This document shows positions 23,201 to 31,523 of a DNA stretch of 64,000 nt, one piece after another. This DNA is from Nonomuraea solani (GTDB lineage: Bacteria > Actinomycetota > Actinomycetes > Streptosporangiales > Streptosporangiaceae): positions 186,001-250,000 of the forward strand of contig NZ_FNVT01000006.1 of the NCBI RefSeq assembly GCF_900108335.1. The letters run 5' to 3'. Under the pieces are notes generated by a model that saw only the letters and a program-made list of their open reading frames with translations, was not told where the DNA came from and ran no database searches. Made by a program: the position numbers and the translations under genes. Numbering within the stretch: position 1 is the stretch's first letter; each line of letters starts with the position of its first letter.

Positions 23201-24498
23201 CACCCGTCCAGCCCCAGCTGCTTGGCCTGCTTCTCCACGTCCTTGTCGTACTGGGCGCCGCCTTCGGCGGGCGGCGTGAGCCCGGAGCCGACGGCGACGG
23301 TGATCTGCTCCAGCGACGGGCCCTTCACCGGCGAGACGAACTCCAGCGCGGGCGCCGTGCGACCCTCGTCCACGTACGTCTGCAGGTCCTTGGCGGCCTG
23401 GATGGCGTTGTCGGGCAGCTTGGCACCCGTGATCCGGTACGGCCCCGTCGGCGGCACGGCCTTGTTGATCGCGTCGGCGGCGGCCGGCGAGGCCACGAAG
23501 GCCAGGAACTTCTTGGCCGCGTCGAGCTTCTCGCTGGTCTTGGCGATGTAGATGCCCGACGGCTCCCAGACGGTGGCGCCGTGCTTGGTCGCGTCGGTGC
23601 CCGGGATGCCGAAGAAGCCGACGTCGGTCCCGGCCTGCGGCAGCGTCTCGATCACCGGCGGCAGCGCCCCGCTGAGCATCGCGTAGTGCGCGCCCTTGCC
23701 CTCGGCCAGCATCTTGACGCCCTGGTCGTTGGTGGCCGAGCCGTAGCCGTCGTTCATGTACTTCTTGGTGAACACCTCGGCCAGGTGCTCGAAGCCGGCC
23801 AGCGCCGCCGGGGTGGTGGCGAACTTGGCCTTGCCGGCGGTGTATTCCTGGGCGAAGTTCGGCACCGCGGCCTGGACGTTGTAGTAGTCGCCGAGCACGA
23901 AGAGCTGCGAGGTCCAGGTGTCCTTGAACGTCGAGATCACGGCGGTGATCCCGGCCGCCTTGATCTTGTCGTTGTTGGCCATGAACTCGGCCCACGTCGC
24001 GGGCACCTTCAGGCCGAGTTTGTCGTAGACCTTGCGGTTGTAGAGGATGCCACCGCCCGTCAGCGTGCCGGCCGGGACGCCGTACACCTTGCCGCCCTGG
24101 CTCACGACCGGCAGGTAGTCCTTCTGCACGTTCTGCAGCACCGGGTCGCCGGTGAGGTCGACCATCGTCTGGGCGGGGTTGATGGCCTGCAGCAACGACC
24201 CGGAGTTGTACCAGAACACGTCCGTCATGTCGCCCGTCGAGAGCCGGGTCTTGACGATGTTGTCGCCCTCGCTGCCACCCGGCCTGGTCTCGGTCTCGAT
24301 CTTGATCTTGGGGTTGGCCTGCATGAAGGCGTCGGTGAGCGCCTTGGCCGTAGCGGTGGTCCCCTGGCTGTTGTCGATCAGGAATGTCAGGGTGGCCGAG
24401 CCGTCCGCGGCGGGTTCCGAGCCCGATCCGCAGGAGGTCAGGGCCGCCGTCGCGAGAACGGCGAGCGCCGCTCCCATGATGCGGTGCGAGGTCTTCAC
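23197..24498 (-). CDS. Extracellular sugar-binding lipoprotein (CUT1 family)
   Basis: The 433-residue protein is a solute-binding lipoprotein: signal peptide followed by lipobox LTSC (Cys near residue 24) and a family 1 binding fold (TLTFLIDNSQGTTATAKAL, DVFWYNSGSLLQAI, YGVPAGTLTGGGILYNRKVYD). I prefer the GTG at 24498 because GGAGGGGC precedes it; an upstream start would place a long basic extension before the signal peptide. It is the first gene of the rhamnoside operon. LacI-type palindromes lie at 24517-24530 and 24549-24562. Confidence 0.92.
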   Translation of the reverse strand: MKTSHRIMGAALAVLATAALTSCGSGSEPAADGSATLTFLIDNSQGTTATAKALTDAFMQANPKIKIETETRPGGSEGDNIVKTRLSTGDMTDVFWYNSGSLLQAINPAQTMVDLTGDPVLQNVQKDYLPVVSQGGKVYGVPAGTLTGGGILYNRKVYDKLGLKVPATWAEFMANNDKIKAAGITAVISTFKDTWTSQLFVLGDYYNVQAAVPNFAQEYTAGKAKFATTPAALAGFEHLAEVFTKKYMNDGYGSATNDQGVKMLAEGKGAHYAMLSGALPPVIETLPQAGTDVGFFGIPGTDATKHGATVWEPSGIYIAKTSEKLDAAKKFLAFVASPAAADAINKAVPPTGPYRITGAKLPDNAIQAAKDLQTYVDEGRTAPALEFVSPVKGPSLEQITVAVGSGLTPPAEGGAQYDKDVEKQAKQLGLDGW

Positions 24499-24516
24499 AA
24501 CGCCCCTCCGGGTCCG

Positions 24517-24530
24517 TTGAAACGTTTTAA
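24517..24530. promoter_or_regulatory. LacI-type operator next to the binding-protein start
   Basis: TTGAAACGTTTTAA is a 14-base palindrome with one mismatched pair and a central AACGTT. It lies 19 bases upstream of the binding-protein GTG. Confidence 0.6.
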
Positions 24531-24548
24531 AGCACCCCCGATGCGAGT

Positions 24549-24562
24549 TAACGTAAGCGTTA
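24549..24562. promoter_or_regulatory. Second operator-like repeat upstream of the rhamnoside operon
   Basis: TAACG and CGTTA arms flank TAAG. The same arms appear without spacer in the perfect palindrome at 24655-24670, so the site may be a weaker copy for the same LacI protein. Confidence 0.5.
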
Positions 24563-24654
24563 CTCAAGCGAGCGTCAAGAGGTGATCCAGGGGAACGGTC
24601 CCCAATCGTGACCCAATGTCAAATGGCTGTGCCAGGCATCATCCGATCAAAGGT

Positions 24655-24670
24655 TGGGTAACGTTACCCA
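24655..24670. promoter_or_regulatory. Perfect 16-bp LacI operator upstream of the lacI-type gene
   Basis: TGGGTAACGTTACCCA is a perfect palindrome 60 bases before the regulator start and 157 bases from the divergent operon start. Together with the two weaker sites it could support looping repression of both directions. Confidence 0.75.
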
Positions 24671-24729
24671 TCGCTGGCGCTGCCCTGAACTCCCGCGACC
24701 TGGCCGCGCCGAGTCGAGGAGGGCGGCCC

Positions 24730-25770
24730 ATGGGCACACCGGATCGGCGGCGGAGAGTGACGATCACCGACGTGGCCTGCCACGCCCAGGTGTCCACGAC
24801 GGCGGTGTCGAAGGTGCTGCGCAACGCCTATGGCGTCAGCGCCGCGATGCGGGCGAAGGTGCAGGCCGCCATCGACGAGCTCGGTTACCGTCCGCACAAC
24901 GCGGCGCGGGCGATGCGCGGGCGTACCTTCACCATCGGGGTGCTGCTGCCGCACATCAGGAACCCGTTCTTCGCCGACATCCTCGAAGGGCTGGTGGCGG
25001 AGATCTCCGGCAGCGGCTACCAGGCGATCATGGTGCAGAGCGGCGGCCGGGATCCGGCGGCGGAGCGCCGCGGGAGTGACGCGCTGGTCGACCGGCAGGT
25101 GGACGGCATCCTCACGGTCGCCCCCGTCAGCACCAAGGCACAGCTCGAAGCCCTGGCCAAGAGCACGCCCACCGTGGTGCTCGGCCGCCACGACCGCTCG
25201 GCGCTCTACGACTGCGTGCTGGCCGACGACGAGGCCGGGGCCGAGCTGGTCGTCGAGCACCTCATCGCGCTCGGGCATCGCCGCATCGCGCACATCACGC
25301 AGAAGGACACCCTCTCGGGGCGGCCGGCGGCCCTGCTCCAGACGATCAGGGCCAGGACGTACGAGCGGGTGATGGCCGAGCACGGGCTGGCCCGCCACAT
25401 CGCCCTCGCCGTCACCTCCTACAGCGAGGAGGGCGGCTACGCGGGGGCGCGCGACCTGCTCACCCGCGACCCGCGTCCCACCGCCATCTTCGCCGGCGCC
25501 GACCAGGCCGCCTCCGGCGCGCTCGCGGCCATCCACGAGGCCGGGCTCGCCGTGCCCGGCGACGTCTCGGTGGCGGGCTACGACAACTCCCGGGTGATCG
25601 GGCTCGCGCACATCTCGCTGACCAGCGTCGACCAGGACGGCGCCATCATGGGCAGGACGGCCGGGCGGCTGCTGCTCGAACGCATCGGCGGCCGCACGGC
25701 CGCCGTGCGCTTCTCGGTCAACCCCACCCTGGTGACCCGGCGCTCCACGGGTGTTGCCCGTCCGCCCTAG
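24730..25770 (+). CDS. LacI family regulator of the rhamnoside operon
   Basis: The 346-residue protein starts at the ATG preceded by GAGGAGGG. It has a LacI helix-turn-helix with hinge (VTITDVACHAQVSTTAVSKVLRN, then DELGYRPHNAARAMRG) and a periplasmic-binding-like ligand domain (IGVLLPHIRNPFFADILEG; VPGDVSVAGYDNS). It is divergent from the ABC/GH78 operon, with three palindromes between. A rhamnose-containing oligosaccharide or its breakdown product is the likely inducer. Confidence 0.93.
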   Translation: MGTPDRRRRVTITDVACHAQVSTTAVSKVLRNAYGVSAAMRAKVQAAIDELGYRPHNAARAMRGRTFTIGVLLPHIRNPFFADILEGLVAEISGSGYQAIMVQSGGRDPAAERRGSDALVDRQVDGILTVAPVSTKAQLEALAKSTPTVVLGRHDRSALYDCVLADDEAGAELVVEHLIALGHRRIAHITQKDTLSGRPAALLQTIRARTYERVMAEHGLARHIALAVTSYSEEGGYAGARDLLTRDPRPTAIFAGADQAASGALAAIHEAGLAVPGDVSVAGYDNSRVIGLAHISLTSVDQDGAIMGRTAGRLLLERIGGRTAAVRFSVNPTLVTRRSTGVARPP

Positions 25771-25815
25771 GTGAGCGATGGTGGAAGCGCCGGTCGACAG
25801 CGGAAGGGATCTCCC

Positions 25816-25929
25816 ATGCGTGCTGCCATCACATCCGTCATCGTGCTCGCCGTGGCGCTGTTCGCCGTCGTGGTGGCCCAGGCCGCGTCCTACGCCGCCA
25901 CGGCCGTCGAATACGCCCTGATCTTCTAG
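25816..25929 (+). CDS. 37-residue hydrophobic small protein
   Basis: The frame starts at an ATG preceded by GGAAGGG and encodes one membrane segment (SVIVLAVALFAVVVAQA) with a short polar tail ending EYALIF. It resembles a small membrane peptide or a signal-peptide-only product. It is 45 bases downstream of lacI on the same strand. No family is recognised. Confidence 0.5.
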   Translation: MRAAITSVIVLAVALFAVVVAQAASYAATAVEYALIF

Positions 25930-25941
25930 CCGCCGGCTTTC

Positions 25942-26634
25942 CTAGCCGTCGGCCAGGGCGTCGTTGACCGCGGCGACGTAGGAGTAGAACGCGGTCGTCC
26001 AGTGCGCCTTGTCCTCGGTCCAGGCCCGGTTGAGCTTGCCGTCCTCGAAGAAGCGCTTGCGCTGCGCCTCGGTGATCTCAAGCTGCAGGCCCATGTCCGC
26101 CTTATTGCGGTTCGCGATGTTCAGCGGGTTGGTGCCGGCGAGCCCGGACGGCACGGTCGCGGCCACCGCGAACCCGGCCGCCTTGAGCTTCGCGGTGACC
26201 TTCTTCTTGAGCTCCTTGTCCAGGCCGCCGACGTAGGTGGTCGCCTCGGTGCCGCCGGCGCCGTGCCAGGAGACGGTCGAGGTCATCTTGGCCTGCAGGG
26301 CGAGCGCCCGTGGCTCGTCGAACGCGGTGGCGGTGATGTGCAGGTCGCCGTTGCCCGAACTCTTGATGCCCTCGAAGGCGTAGAAGGCGTGGCCGCCCGC
26401 GCGGGCCGCGTGGCCGGCGAGCTGGGAGGTGCCCCCTTCGATGGCGCCGCCGTGGATGGCGATGTGCGACACCTCGCTGCCGGTCGGCCGGCGCGTGGAG
26501 ATCCGGTAGTCGACGCCCTCGACCTCGCTCGCGGCGAGATCGGCGTAGTCCTTGTAGGTGTCGTCGGCCGCCGGGGCGAAGGCCACGCTCATCGCCAGGG
26601 TGGCGGAAAGAACATGGGTGACGATGGCGGGCAT
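25942..26634 (-). CDS. Secreted poly-gamma-glutamate hydrolase family protein (YjqB/DUF867-like)
   Basis: The 230-residue protein has a signal peptide (VLSATLAMSVAFA) and then the features of the PghP/YjqB group: YKDYADLAASEVEGVDY, the metal-site stretch SHIAIHGGAIEGGTSQLA, GHAFYAFEG and DLHITATAFDEP. Members of this fold are zinc peptidases cutting gamma-linked poly-glutamate, first described in phages. The motif His in IAIHGG and the Glu of IEGGTS are present. It stands alone. Confidence 0.75.
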   Translation of the reverse strand: MPAIVTHVLSATLAMSVAFAPAADDTYKDYADLAASEVEGVDYRISTRRPTGSEVSHIAIHGGAIEGGTSQLAGHAARAGGHAFYAFEGIKSSGNGDLHITATAFDEPRALALQAKMTSTVSWHGAGGTEATTYVGGLDKELKKKVTAKLKAAGFAVAATVPSGLAGTNPLNIANRNKADMGLQLEITEAQRKRFFEDGKLNRAWTEDKAHWTTAFYSYVAAVNDALADG

Positions 26635-26739
26635 GCGCTACTCCTCGATGACGCGGCCCCCACCAGAATGTACCGGCCGGCGTGGGGCACCAAGAGGTCC
26701 ACTCAGGACCGGATCGCGGGCTTGCGGTAGATGATCATC

Positions 26740-27199
26740 TTACCGATCCGCCCGTCCGCGCAAGAGGAGACGGCCCTGCCGGAACGGCCGCTCTCCCTCG
26801 CGATGTTCCCGCGACATCCGGCCGACCTCCGCGAACCCGGCCTCGTACGCCAGCCCCGCCAGCTCGTCGATCGGCCACGTCGAGCGCGTTCATCGAACCG
26901 ACCTCGAACCGCAGGTCCGGGTACGTCTCCCGGGCCAGGTCGATCATCACCGGCGACAGGTCGACCCCGAAGATGTCCAGCCCCAGGTCCCGCAGATGCG
27001 CCGTCACCCGTCCAGGGCCGCACCCCAGTTCGGCCACGGCCCCGGCGCCCGCGGCCTGCACGAACTCGGCGAACGCGGCAAGCAGCGCACGGTCCAGCGG
27101 CACCTGGGCGAGCTCGTCCCTGGCGAGCTCGGCGTAGAGAACGGCGACGGCGTCGTAGGCGTCCGCGGTGGTGGTCAGGTAGGAGGAGGATCGGGTCAT
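26740..27199 (-). pseudogene. SAM-dependent methyltransferase, internally deleted and frameshifted
   Basis: The first about 105 residues are a good class I methyltransferase N-terminal half: YDAVAVLYAELARDELAQVP, the SAM motif VAELGCGPGRVTAHLRDLG, IFGVDLSPVMIDLARETYP and FEVGSMNALD. After VA the frame becomes nonsense, while the next frame continues with DELAGLAYEAGFAEVGRM and RPFRQGRLLLRGRADR then a stop at 26740-26742, a typical C-terminal end of the same family. The middle (roughly 60-80 residues containing the remaining strands) is missing. The pattern fits an out-of-frame deletion. Confidence 0.75.
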
Positions 27200-27226
27200 A
27201 GCGGACGATGCTAGCCCTGCCCACGC

Positions 27227-27244
27227 TGAGTACGGACCTACTCA
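27227..27244. promoter_or_regulatory. Palindrome TGAGTA-N6-TACTCA
   Basis: Perfect 6-bp arms lie 28 bases upstream of the methyltransferase remnant and 65 bases before the gene at 27309. The core matches the palindrome at 18846-18864. Confidence 0.5.
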
Positions 27245-27308
27245 TGCGCCCGCCGCAGGTCCGCCCGACGCTGGTCCCAGCGCAACCACAGCGAAGGGAC
27301 CCGGAACG

Positions 27309-27635
27309 ATGACGAAGAAGATGGACCGGCGATATCTGGAAGAGCACCGCCCGGGCGTGCACACGCTCGAATCGTTCGGCGCGTTCGTCGCCGACTACGC
27401 CATCGGCGAGGCGATCGAGCGGCTCGACGGCGGCAAGGCGGAGTCCGTCGAGGTGAGCGTGCCCCTGCGCGTCACGTCGCGGACCGTGCGCCGGGTGTTG
27501 TCACGGGAGGACGCCGAAGAGCTGGGCGAGGCCGCCGAGAAGGCGAACGCCAGGTTCGGCGCGGTGCTGGCCGACTGCCTCATCATCGAGGGCAGCCTGG
27601 GGCCCGTCACCGTCCAGGTGCATCTGGCGATCTAG
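27309..27635 (+). CDS. Hypothetical protein, 108 residues
   Basis: The ATG is preceded by GAAGGGA. The sequence is soluble, mixed charge, with VEVSVPLRVTSRTVRRVLSR and AEELGEAAEKANARFG helices and a C-terminal beta pair (GPVTVQVHLAI). No transmembrane segment, signal peptide or known motif is visible. It converges on the membrane protein gene with 3 bases between the stops. Confidence 0.6.
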   Translation: MTKKMDRRYLEEHRPGVHTLESFGAFVADYAIGEAIERLDGGKAESVEVSVPLRVTSRTVRRVLSREDAEELGEAAEKANARFGAVLADCLIIEGSLGPVTVQVHLAI

Positions 27636-27638
27636 CGG

Positions 27639-28184
27639 TCAGAGGCTCTCGCGCAGGCGCAGGTATTCGCGGCCCGCGTCGGTGATCGCGACGTACGGCT
27701 TGAGGTCGAAATCCCGGCCGGTGTGCCCGTGGTCGTCCCAGATCGCGTTCAGCCCGCGCGGGTCGAGCGGCTCGACGAACCCCATCGCGTCGAGCCGTTC
27801 GAGCTCCTGTTGCAGCTTCCGGTCCTCCCGGGAGCGGGCGATCATGGGCCCCTCGGCCGCGAGCCCCCGCAGGTGGCCCCACTCGTACTTGGTCACCAGC
27901 CCGCCCAGCGCCACCTGTATCGCCCGCAGGTCGGACTCCAGCACCCGCTGCTTCGCCTCGGCCCTGTCCAGCCTGGCCGTGACGCCGCCGGCGCCGATCG
28001 TGACATCGGTGATGGAGTACTGCGCGGCCGCGAAGTAGACCCCGGCCAGCAGTCCGGCCGCCAGCGCCACCTCGTGGACCTCCAGCCGGCGCGTCACCAG
28101 GCCGAGCGGGATCGCCACGAGGTAGGCCAGGTAGGCGACCGTCAGCAGGACCGCGAAGGCCGCACTGATACGCCGCATCGTCAT
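27639..28184 (-). CDS. Membrane protein with coiled coil and C-terminal winged-helix-like region
   Basis: The 181-residue protein has two N-terminal membrane helices (AAFAVLLTVAYLAYLVAIPLG and a second near residues 38-56), a helical stretch with heptad character (RLDRAEAKQRVLESDLRAIQ) and a C-terminal part ending DFDLKPYVAITDAGREYLRL, which resembles a small winged helix. The start is ATG at 28184 or 28178; no strong ribosome-binding site decides. Function unknown. Confidence 0.65.
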   Translation of the reverse strand: MTMRRISAAFAVLLTVAYLAYLVAIPLGLVTRRLEVHEVALAAGLLAGVYFAAAQYSITDVTIGAGGVTARLDRAEAKQRVLESDLRAIQVALGGLVTKYEWGHLRGLAAEGPMIARSREDRKLQQELERLDAMGFVEPLDPRGLNAIWDDHGHTGRDFDLKPYVAITDAGREYLRLRESL

Positions 28185-28231
28185 GCCACGAGTGTGCGGC
28201 CGTCGCGCCACGGGGGAAAGACCGTCCGGGT

Positions 28232-28711
28232 CTAGAACGAGCCGCGCACGACGTTGGACTTGGTCTGCAGCGTGCCGCCGTCCCCGTCGACCCATCGGGC
28301 GCGGGCGAAGATCTCGTCCGAGTCCGCCCAGTCCTCGTCGAGCGAGTCGCTGAAGATCGGCGGCAGGGGCGCCCGTACCTCGATGCGGTCCTCGGTCACG
28401 TTGAGGCTGGACAATCCCGCATAGGTGCCCGCGCTGAACAGGAAGTCGTCGGAGAAGGTGTCCTGGCCCCAGACGCTGAGCTCTATCCGCGCCCCGTTGA
28501 CGACGTAACCGACCCCGTCGAAGTGGTTGGTGGGCAGGTAGGCGTAGATGCTCACGATCCACGTGTCGCTCTCGGGGTTGTAGAAGGAGATCCCCAACTG
28601 GCAGCGGATCTCGGTGACGGCGTTCGCCGGCGCGGCCACGAGGCCGGCCGTCATCGCGAGCCCCGCGCAGACGATGGCGATCGTCCGGGCGGCGCGGCGG
28701 ATTCTGCTCAT
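28232..28711 (-). CDS. Secreted hypothetical protein
   Basis: The 159-residue product has a signal peptide (IAIVCAGLAMTAGLVAAPANA) and a beta-rich mature part (TWIVSIYAYLPTNHFDG, RIELSVWGQDTFSDDF). One cysteine remains after cleavage. No family is recognised. The spacing of 47 bases from the downstream membrane protein gene on the same strand allows cotranscription. Confidence 0.65.
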   Translation of the reverse strand: MSRIRRAARTIAIVCAGLAMTAGLVAAPANAVTEIRCQLGISFYNPESDTWIVSIYAYLPTNHFDGVGYVVNGARIELSVWGQDTFSDDFLFSAGTYAGLSSLNVTEDRIEVRAPLPPIFSDSLDEDWADSDEIFARARWVDGDGGTLQTKSNVVRGSF

Positions 28712-29094
28712 GTGATCTCCCTTTGGAGCGCTTCACACATGAGGCGTTCCATCGGGTGCCACGGGGTTCCATATGGCGTGTTTTTTACATAAGACCCTGC
28801 AGTCACATCAAACCCGAGCATGCGGTACGCATACCAACGAAAAGTACACATAACAACAGATCACGCCATTTGCCTCCTTTCCTACTCCGCCGGGACGGGA
28901 GTATCTTTGACCTCCTCGATGGCCGGAGGGGCTCGATGGTCATGGGAAACGGGTCTGAATCAAATTGATGGACTCACCCGCGCCATGCTCGATCGACTTG
29001 TAGCGTGGCTCGCCGGCATGGATGAGCCGGGTCGTCTTCCGGTGCGAATAACGGAAAGCGCGAATAACGGGAAAGAAGGCCAGGGAGGAATGTC
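28712..29094. other. Intergenic region upstream of the protease-VMAP-MoxR operon
   Basis: This 383-base stretch is less GC-rich than its surroundings, especially 28740-28880. It holds the promoter of the minus-strand secreted protein gene and that of the plus-strand operon. A plus-strand frame around 28970-29090 (AMLDRLVAWLAGMDEPGRLPV) looks mildly protein-like but lacks a convincing start or stop context. Direct repeats occur at 29044-29075. Confidence 0.5.
29044..29075 (+). repeat. Direct repeat just upstream of the protease gene
   Basis: GCGAATAACGGAAAG (29044-29058) is followed by GCGAATAACGGGAAAG (29060-29075), a 16-base period with one inserted G. The pair ends 19 bases before the GTG start and may be a regulator site or a 5'-untranslated element of the operon. 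Confidence 0.6.
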
Positions 29095-30078
29095 GTGGGG
29101 CCGGAAAGAGGCCAGGTGCGCGTGCTGTCGGCGGACGGCGCGTTATGGGGCGCGGGCGTGCTCGCGATGGTCGGCGAGGCCGGTCTCCATGTCCTGACCT
29201 GCGCTCACGTCGTCACGGCCGCCGGCGCGGAACCGGACGGCGACCTGGTCGTCGATCTCTACGGCCGGGGCTGGTCCGCCCGCGCCCGATCTCTGCCGGA
29301 AGCCTGGTCGCCCACTCCCCCGCTCGGAACGCTCCCGGCCGGCGCGTCGCTCACCGACATGGGAGACTTCGCCGCTCTCCGCCTGGAGGCCGGGCACCCG
29401 CCCCTCCCCCGGGGCTGCGGTCCGTTACCGCTGCTGTCCTGCGGAGCCCCGCTGGGGCGGCAGGTGGCGATCATCGGCTATCCCCACGGCACGGTGTCCG
29501 GCCTGATCGCCACGGCGCGGATGGTGGGCTCCGGCGGCCCCTGCCCCGACTGGGTCCAGCTCGACGGCCTGCGGACCACCGGCGCCACGGTGGAGCACGG
29601 CTTCAGCGGCGCGGCGGTGTGGGATCCGGCGGTCCACCGCGTCGTCGGCCTGGTCACCGCCGCCCACACCGACCGTACGGCCAAGGTCGGGTGGATGCTT
29701 CCGGTGACGACGGCCGTGCGGCTCTGGCCTCCGCTCGCCACCGCCGTCAGGAGCGCCGCCCCTTCGCGCTGCCGACCCCCGGCCCCCGAGGCCCGCTACC
29801 GGGTCGCGGATGCCCTGCTGGAGGTGCCGCAGATCGAGCACGACTCGGGAGAGGCGCTGCGCGAGGCACTGCCCCCGGCCATTCGCCGCAACATTCGCAA
29901 GCACCCCTACCCGCGGCAGCAGCTCCAGGCCGTCGTTCAGGCGTGCACCGACTACGAGGGCGGGTGCGCCGCGCTGCGCGCGGCGGTGCTGAACGTGGGG
30001 GGCGAGACGGCGTCCGCTCTCAGGGCCGTGGAGATCTTCAACCAGGTGTGCTGTTCCGGTACGGAGGAGGACACATGA
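29095..30078 (+). CDS. Trypsin-like serine protease with C-terminal effector-associated domain
   Basis: The 327-residue protein starts at GTG preceded by GGGAGGAA. The protease domain keeps the full chymotrypsin triad: His38 in LTCAHVV, Asp91 in DMGDFAALRL and Ser171 in GFSGAAVW. No signal peptide is present, so it acts in the cytoplasm. Residues about 235-315 (ADALLEVPQIEHDSGEAL to ALRAAVLNVGGETASALRAVE) look like an effector-associated domain (EAD2-like), a death-domain-like adaptor described in bacterial conflict systems. The next gene product begins with a similar segment. In the known systems such a protease is the effector that is unleashed by the NTPase and sensor proteins. The stop overlaps the next start (ATGA). 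Confidence 0.82.
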   Translation: MGPERGQVRVLSADGALWGAGVLAMVGEAGLHVLTCAHVVTAAGAEPDGDLVVDLYGRGWSARARSLPEAWSPTPPLGTLPAGASLTDMGDFAALRLEAGHPPLPRGCGPLPLLSCGAPLGRQVAIIGYPHGTVSGLIATARMVGSGGPCPDWVQLDGLRTTGATVEHGFSGAAVWDPAVHRVVGLVTAAHTDRTAKVGWMLPVTTAVRLWPPLATAVRSAAPSRCRPPAPEARYRVADALLEVPQIEHDSGEALREALPPAIRRNIRKHPYPRQQLQAVVQACTDYEGGCAALRAAVLNVGGETASALRAVEIFNQVCCSGTEEDT

Positions 30079-31523
30079 CGGTCGCCGCACGCGCCTTACC
30101 GATGTACCTCGTCAACGCGGTGGTCGGCATCGAGTGCCTGCAGAACGCCGACATCGTGCGCGACATCGTCCAGGAGCTCGGCGGTGACGGCTCGCGCGCC
30201 GGCCTCGACCACGTGGGCGGCACCTCCATCCGCGGCCTGGTCGTCAAGCTGATGAACGAGCTGTCCGAACGGCCGGCCGGTCTCGCGCTGCTGGTGGAGG
30301 GCCTGGAGCGGCTGGAAGGCCCCTCCATCGCGATCCGCCGGCTCAGGGTCGCCACCGCCGCGTGGGAGGTCGACCTCCTGGAGAGCGAAGACTGGGACGA
30401 GCTCTTCAGACTGCTCGACGGCGTCGCGATTCCCGATCTGCACCGGCGCTACCGCGAGTTCCTCCAGGAGCGGCGGCTGCCCCTGCCGGACATGCCGTGC
30501 AACGAGCCCTGGACGGTGTTCCTGCACGCGGCGACGCTGAACGCCAGACCCGGCTCGGCGCTGCCCTGCTACGTCGTCCTGCGGCAGTTGCTGGCGCTGG
30601 GAGCGGAGGCCGGCCAGTTCGACATCCTGGCGTGGGCGGACCTGCACGATCCCAGCGCCCACGTGCCGGATCCCCCTTCCGAGAACGAACCCCTCGCGGA
30701 GGGGATCGCCTGGACACCCTCCGACTACCTCATCATCCGCATCCGGCCACTGCTCGACCGGGGCGGCGGCAGGGACGCGATCCTCTCCCACTGGAAGCGG
30801 ACCTGCCCCGGCGGGCAGATCAGGGGAACGGATCGGCGCGTCATGCTGGCGGACGCGGAGATGGAGGTACGGACGCTGATCAAGCAGGTCGAGTCCGACT
30901 GGGCCCACCGCCTGACGTCCGACCTGGCCCTGGAGTTCGTTCTCCCCCGCGACCTGCTGCATCTGGAAGTCGAACGATGGAGTAAGGCCTCTTTTCAGGG
31001 CGTCGTCGGCATCCTGGGGGAAGACCACGAGGTCGTCGTACGGAGTATGGAGCGCATGGAGCGGCGCGACCTGCACAGCCGCTGGACGAGACGGTGGCGC
31101 GCCTTCACCGAGGGGCGGGCCGGCCGGGTCCACTGGTTTCCCGAGGACGGCCGTCCCCACCTGCTCTCCGATCCGCCGCCCGCGGTGGTCATCCTGAGCG
31201 GCCCGCCCGACAAGGTCACCGAGCGACCGGCGGACGAGCTGGCGGAGGCGCTGCGCGTGGGTGTTCCCGTCGTGCTCTGGGCCCGGACGGGGGCCGAGGG
31301 CGCGGCGTTCCGCACGGCGCTGGAGTCGCTGCTGAAGAGCCACAACCCTTGCCACCTGCCGACTATTGTCAAGCTGCTCCGGATAGCGTCAAATGGGCGC
31401 GAAACGCATGTAGACCCGCTGATCGGCCAGCACGTCGCTCTGCTGTGGGACGACCCGACCCGGATGCCGGTGGCGTCCGTTACGGGAGGTTCCTCCGACT
31501 CTGCTGAGGTGGAGGGTTCATGA
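30075..31523 (+). CDS. VMAP-like protein (vWA-MoxR associated) with N-terminal effector-associated domain
   Basis: The 482-residue protein has an N-terminal helical domain (residues about 8-85: YLVNAVVGIECLQNADIVRD to LALLVEGLERLEGPSIAIRRL) similar in pattern to the C-terminal domain of the upstream protease. The remainder fits the VMAP-C architecture: YLIIRIRPLLDRGGGRDAIL, SDLALEFVLPRDLLHLEVERW, HSRWTRRWRAF and VVILSGPPDKVTERPADELA, ending HVALLWDDPTRMP. In described ternary systems VMAP couples the MoxR ATPase and vWA protein to effectors through EAD-EAD contacts. The role here is inferred from that model. Start and stop both overlap neighbours by four bases. Confidence 0.75.
   Translation: MTVAARALPMYLVNAVVGIECLQNADIVRDIVQELGGDGSRAGLDHVGGTSIRGLVVKLMNELSERPAGLALLVEGLERLEGPSIAIRRLRVATAAWEVDLLESEDWDELFRLLDGVAIPDLHRRYREFLQERRLPLPDMPCNEPWTVFLHAATLNARPGSALPCYVVLRQLLALGAEAGQFDILAWADLHDPSAHVPDPPSENEPLAEGIAWTPSDYLIIRIRPLLDRGGGRDAILSHWKRTCPGGQIRGTDRRVMLADAEMEVRTLIKQVESDWAHRLTSDLALEFVLPRDLLHLEVERWSKASFQGVVGILGEDHEVVVRSMERMERRDLHSRWTRRWRAFTEGRAGRVHWFPEDGRPHLLSDPPPAVVILSGPPDKVTERPADELAEALRVGVPVVLWARTGAEGAAFRTALESLLKSHNPCHLPTIVKLLRIASNGRETHVDPLIGQHVALLWDDPTRMPVASVTGGSSDSAEVEGS

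Noticed and set aside
29145..30074. Extension of the VMAP-like gene to an upstream start
   Set aside because: The upstream part reads as an off-frame shadow of the protease gene; the ATG at 30075 with ATGA overlap and EAD-like sequence directly after it is the better start.
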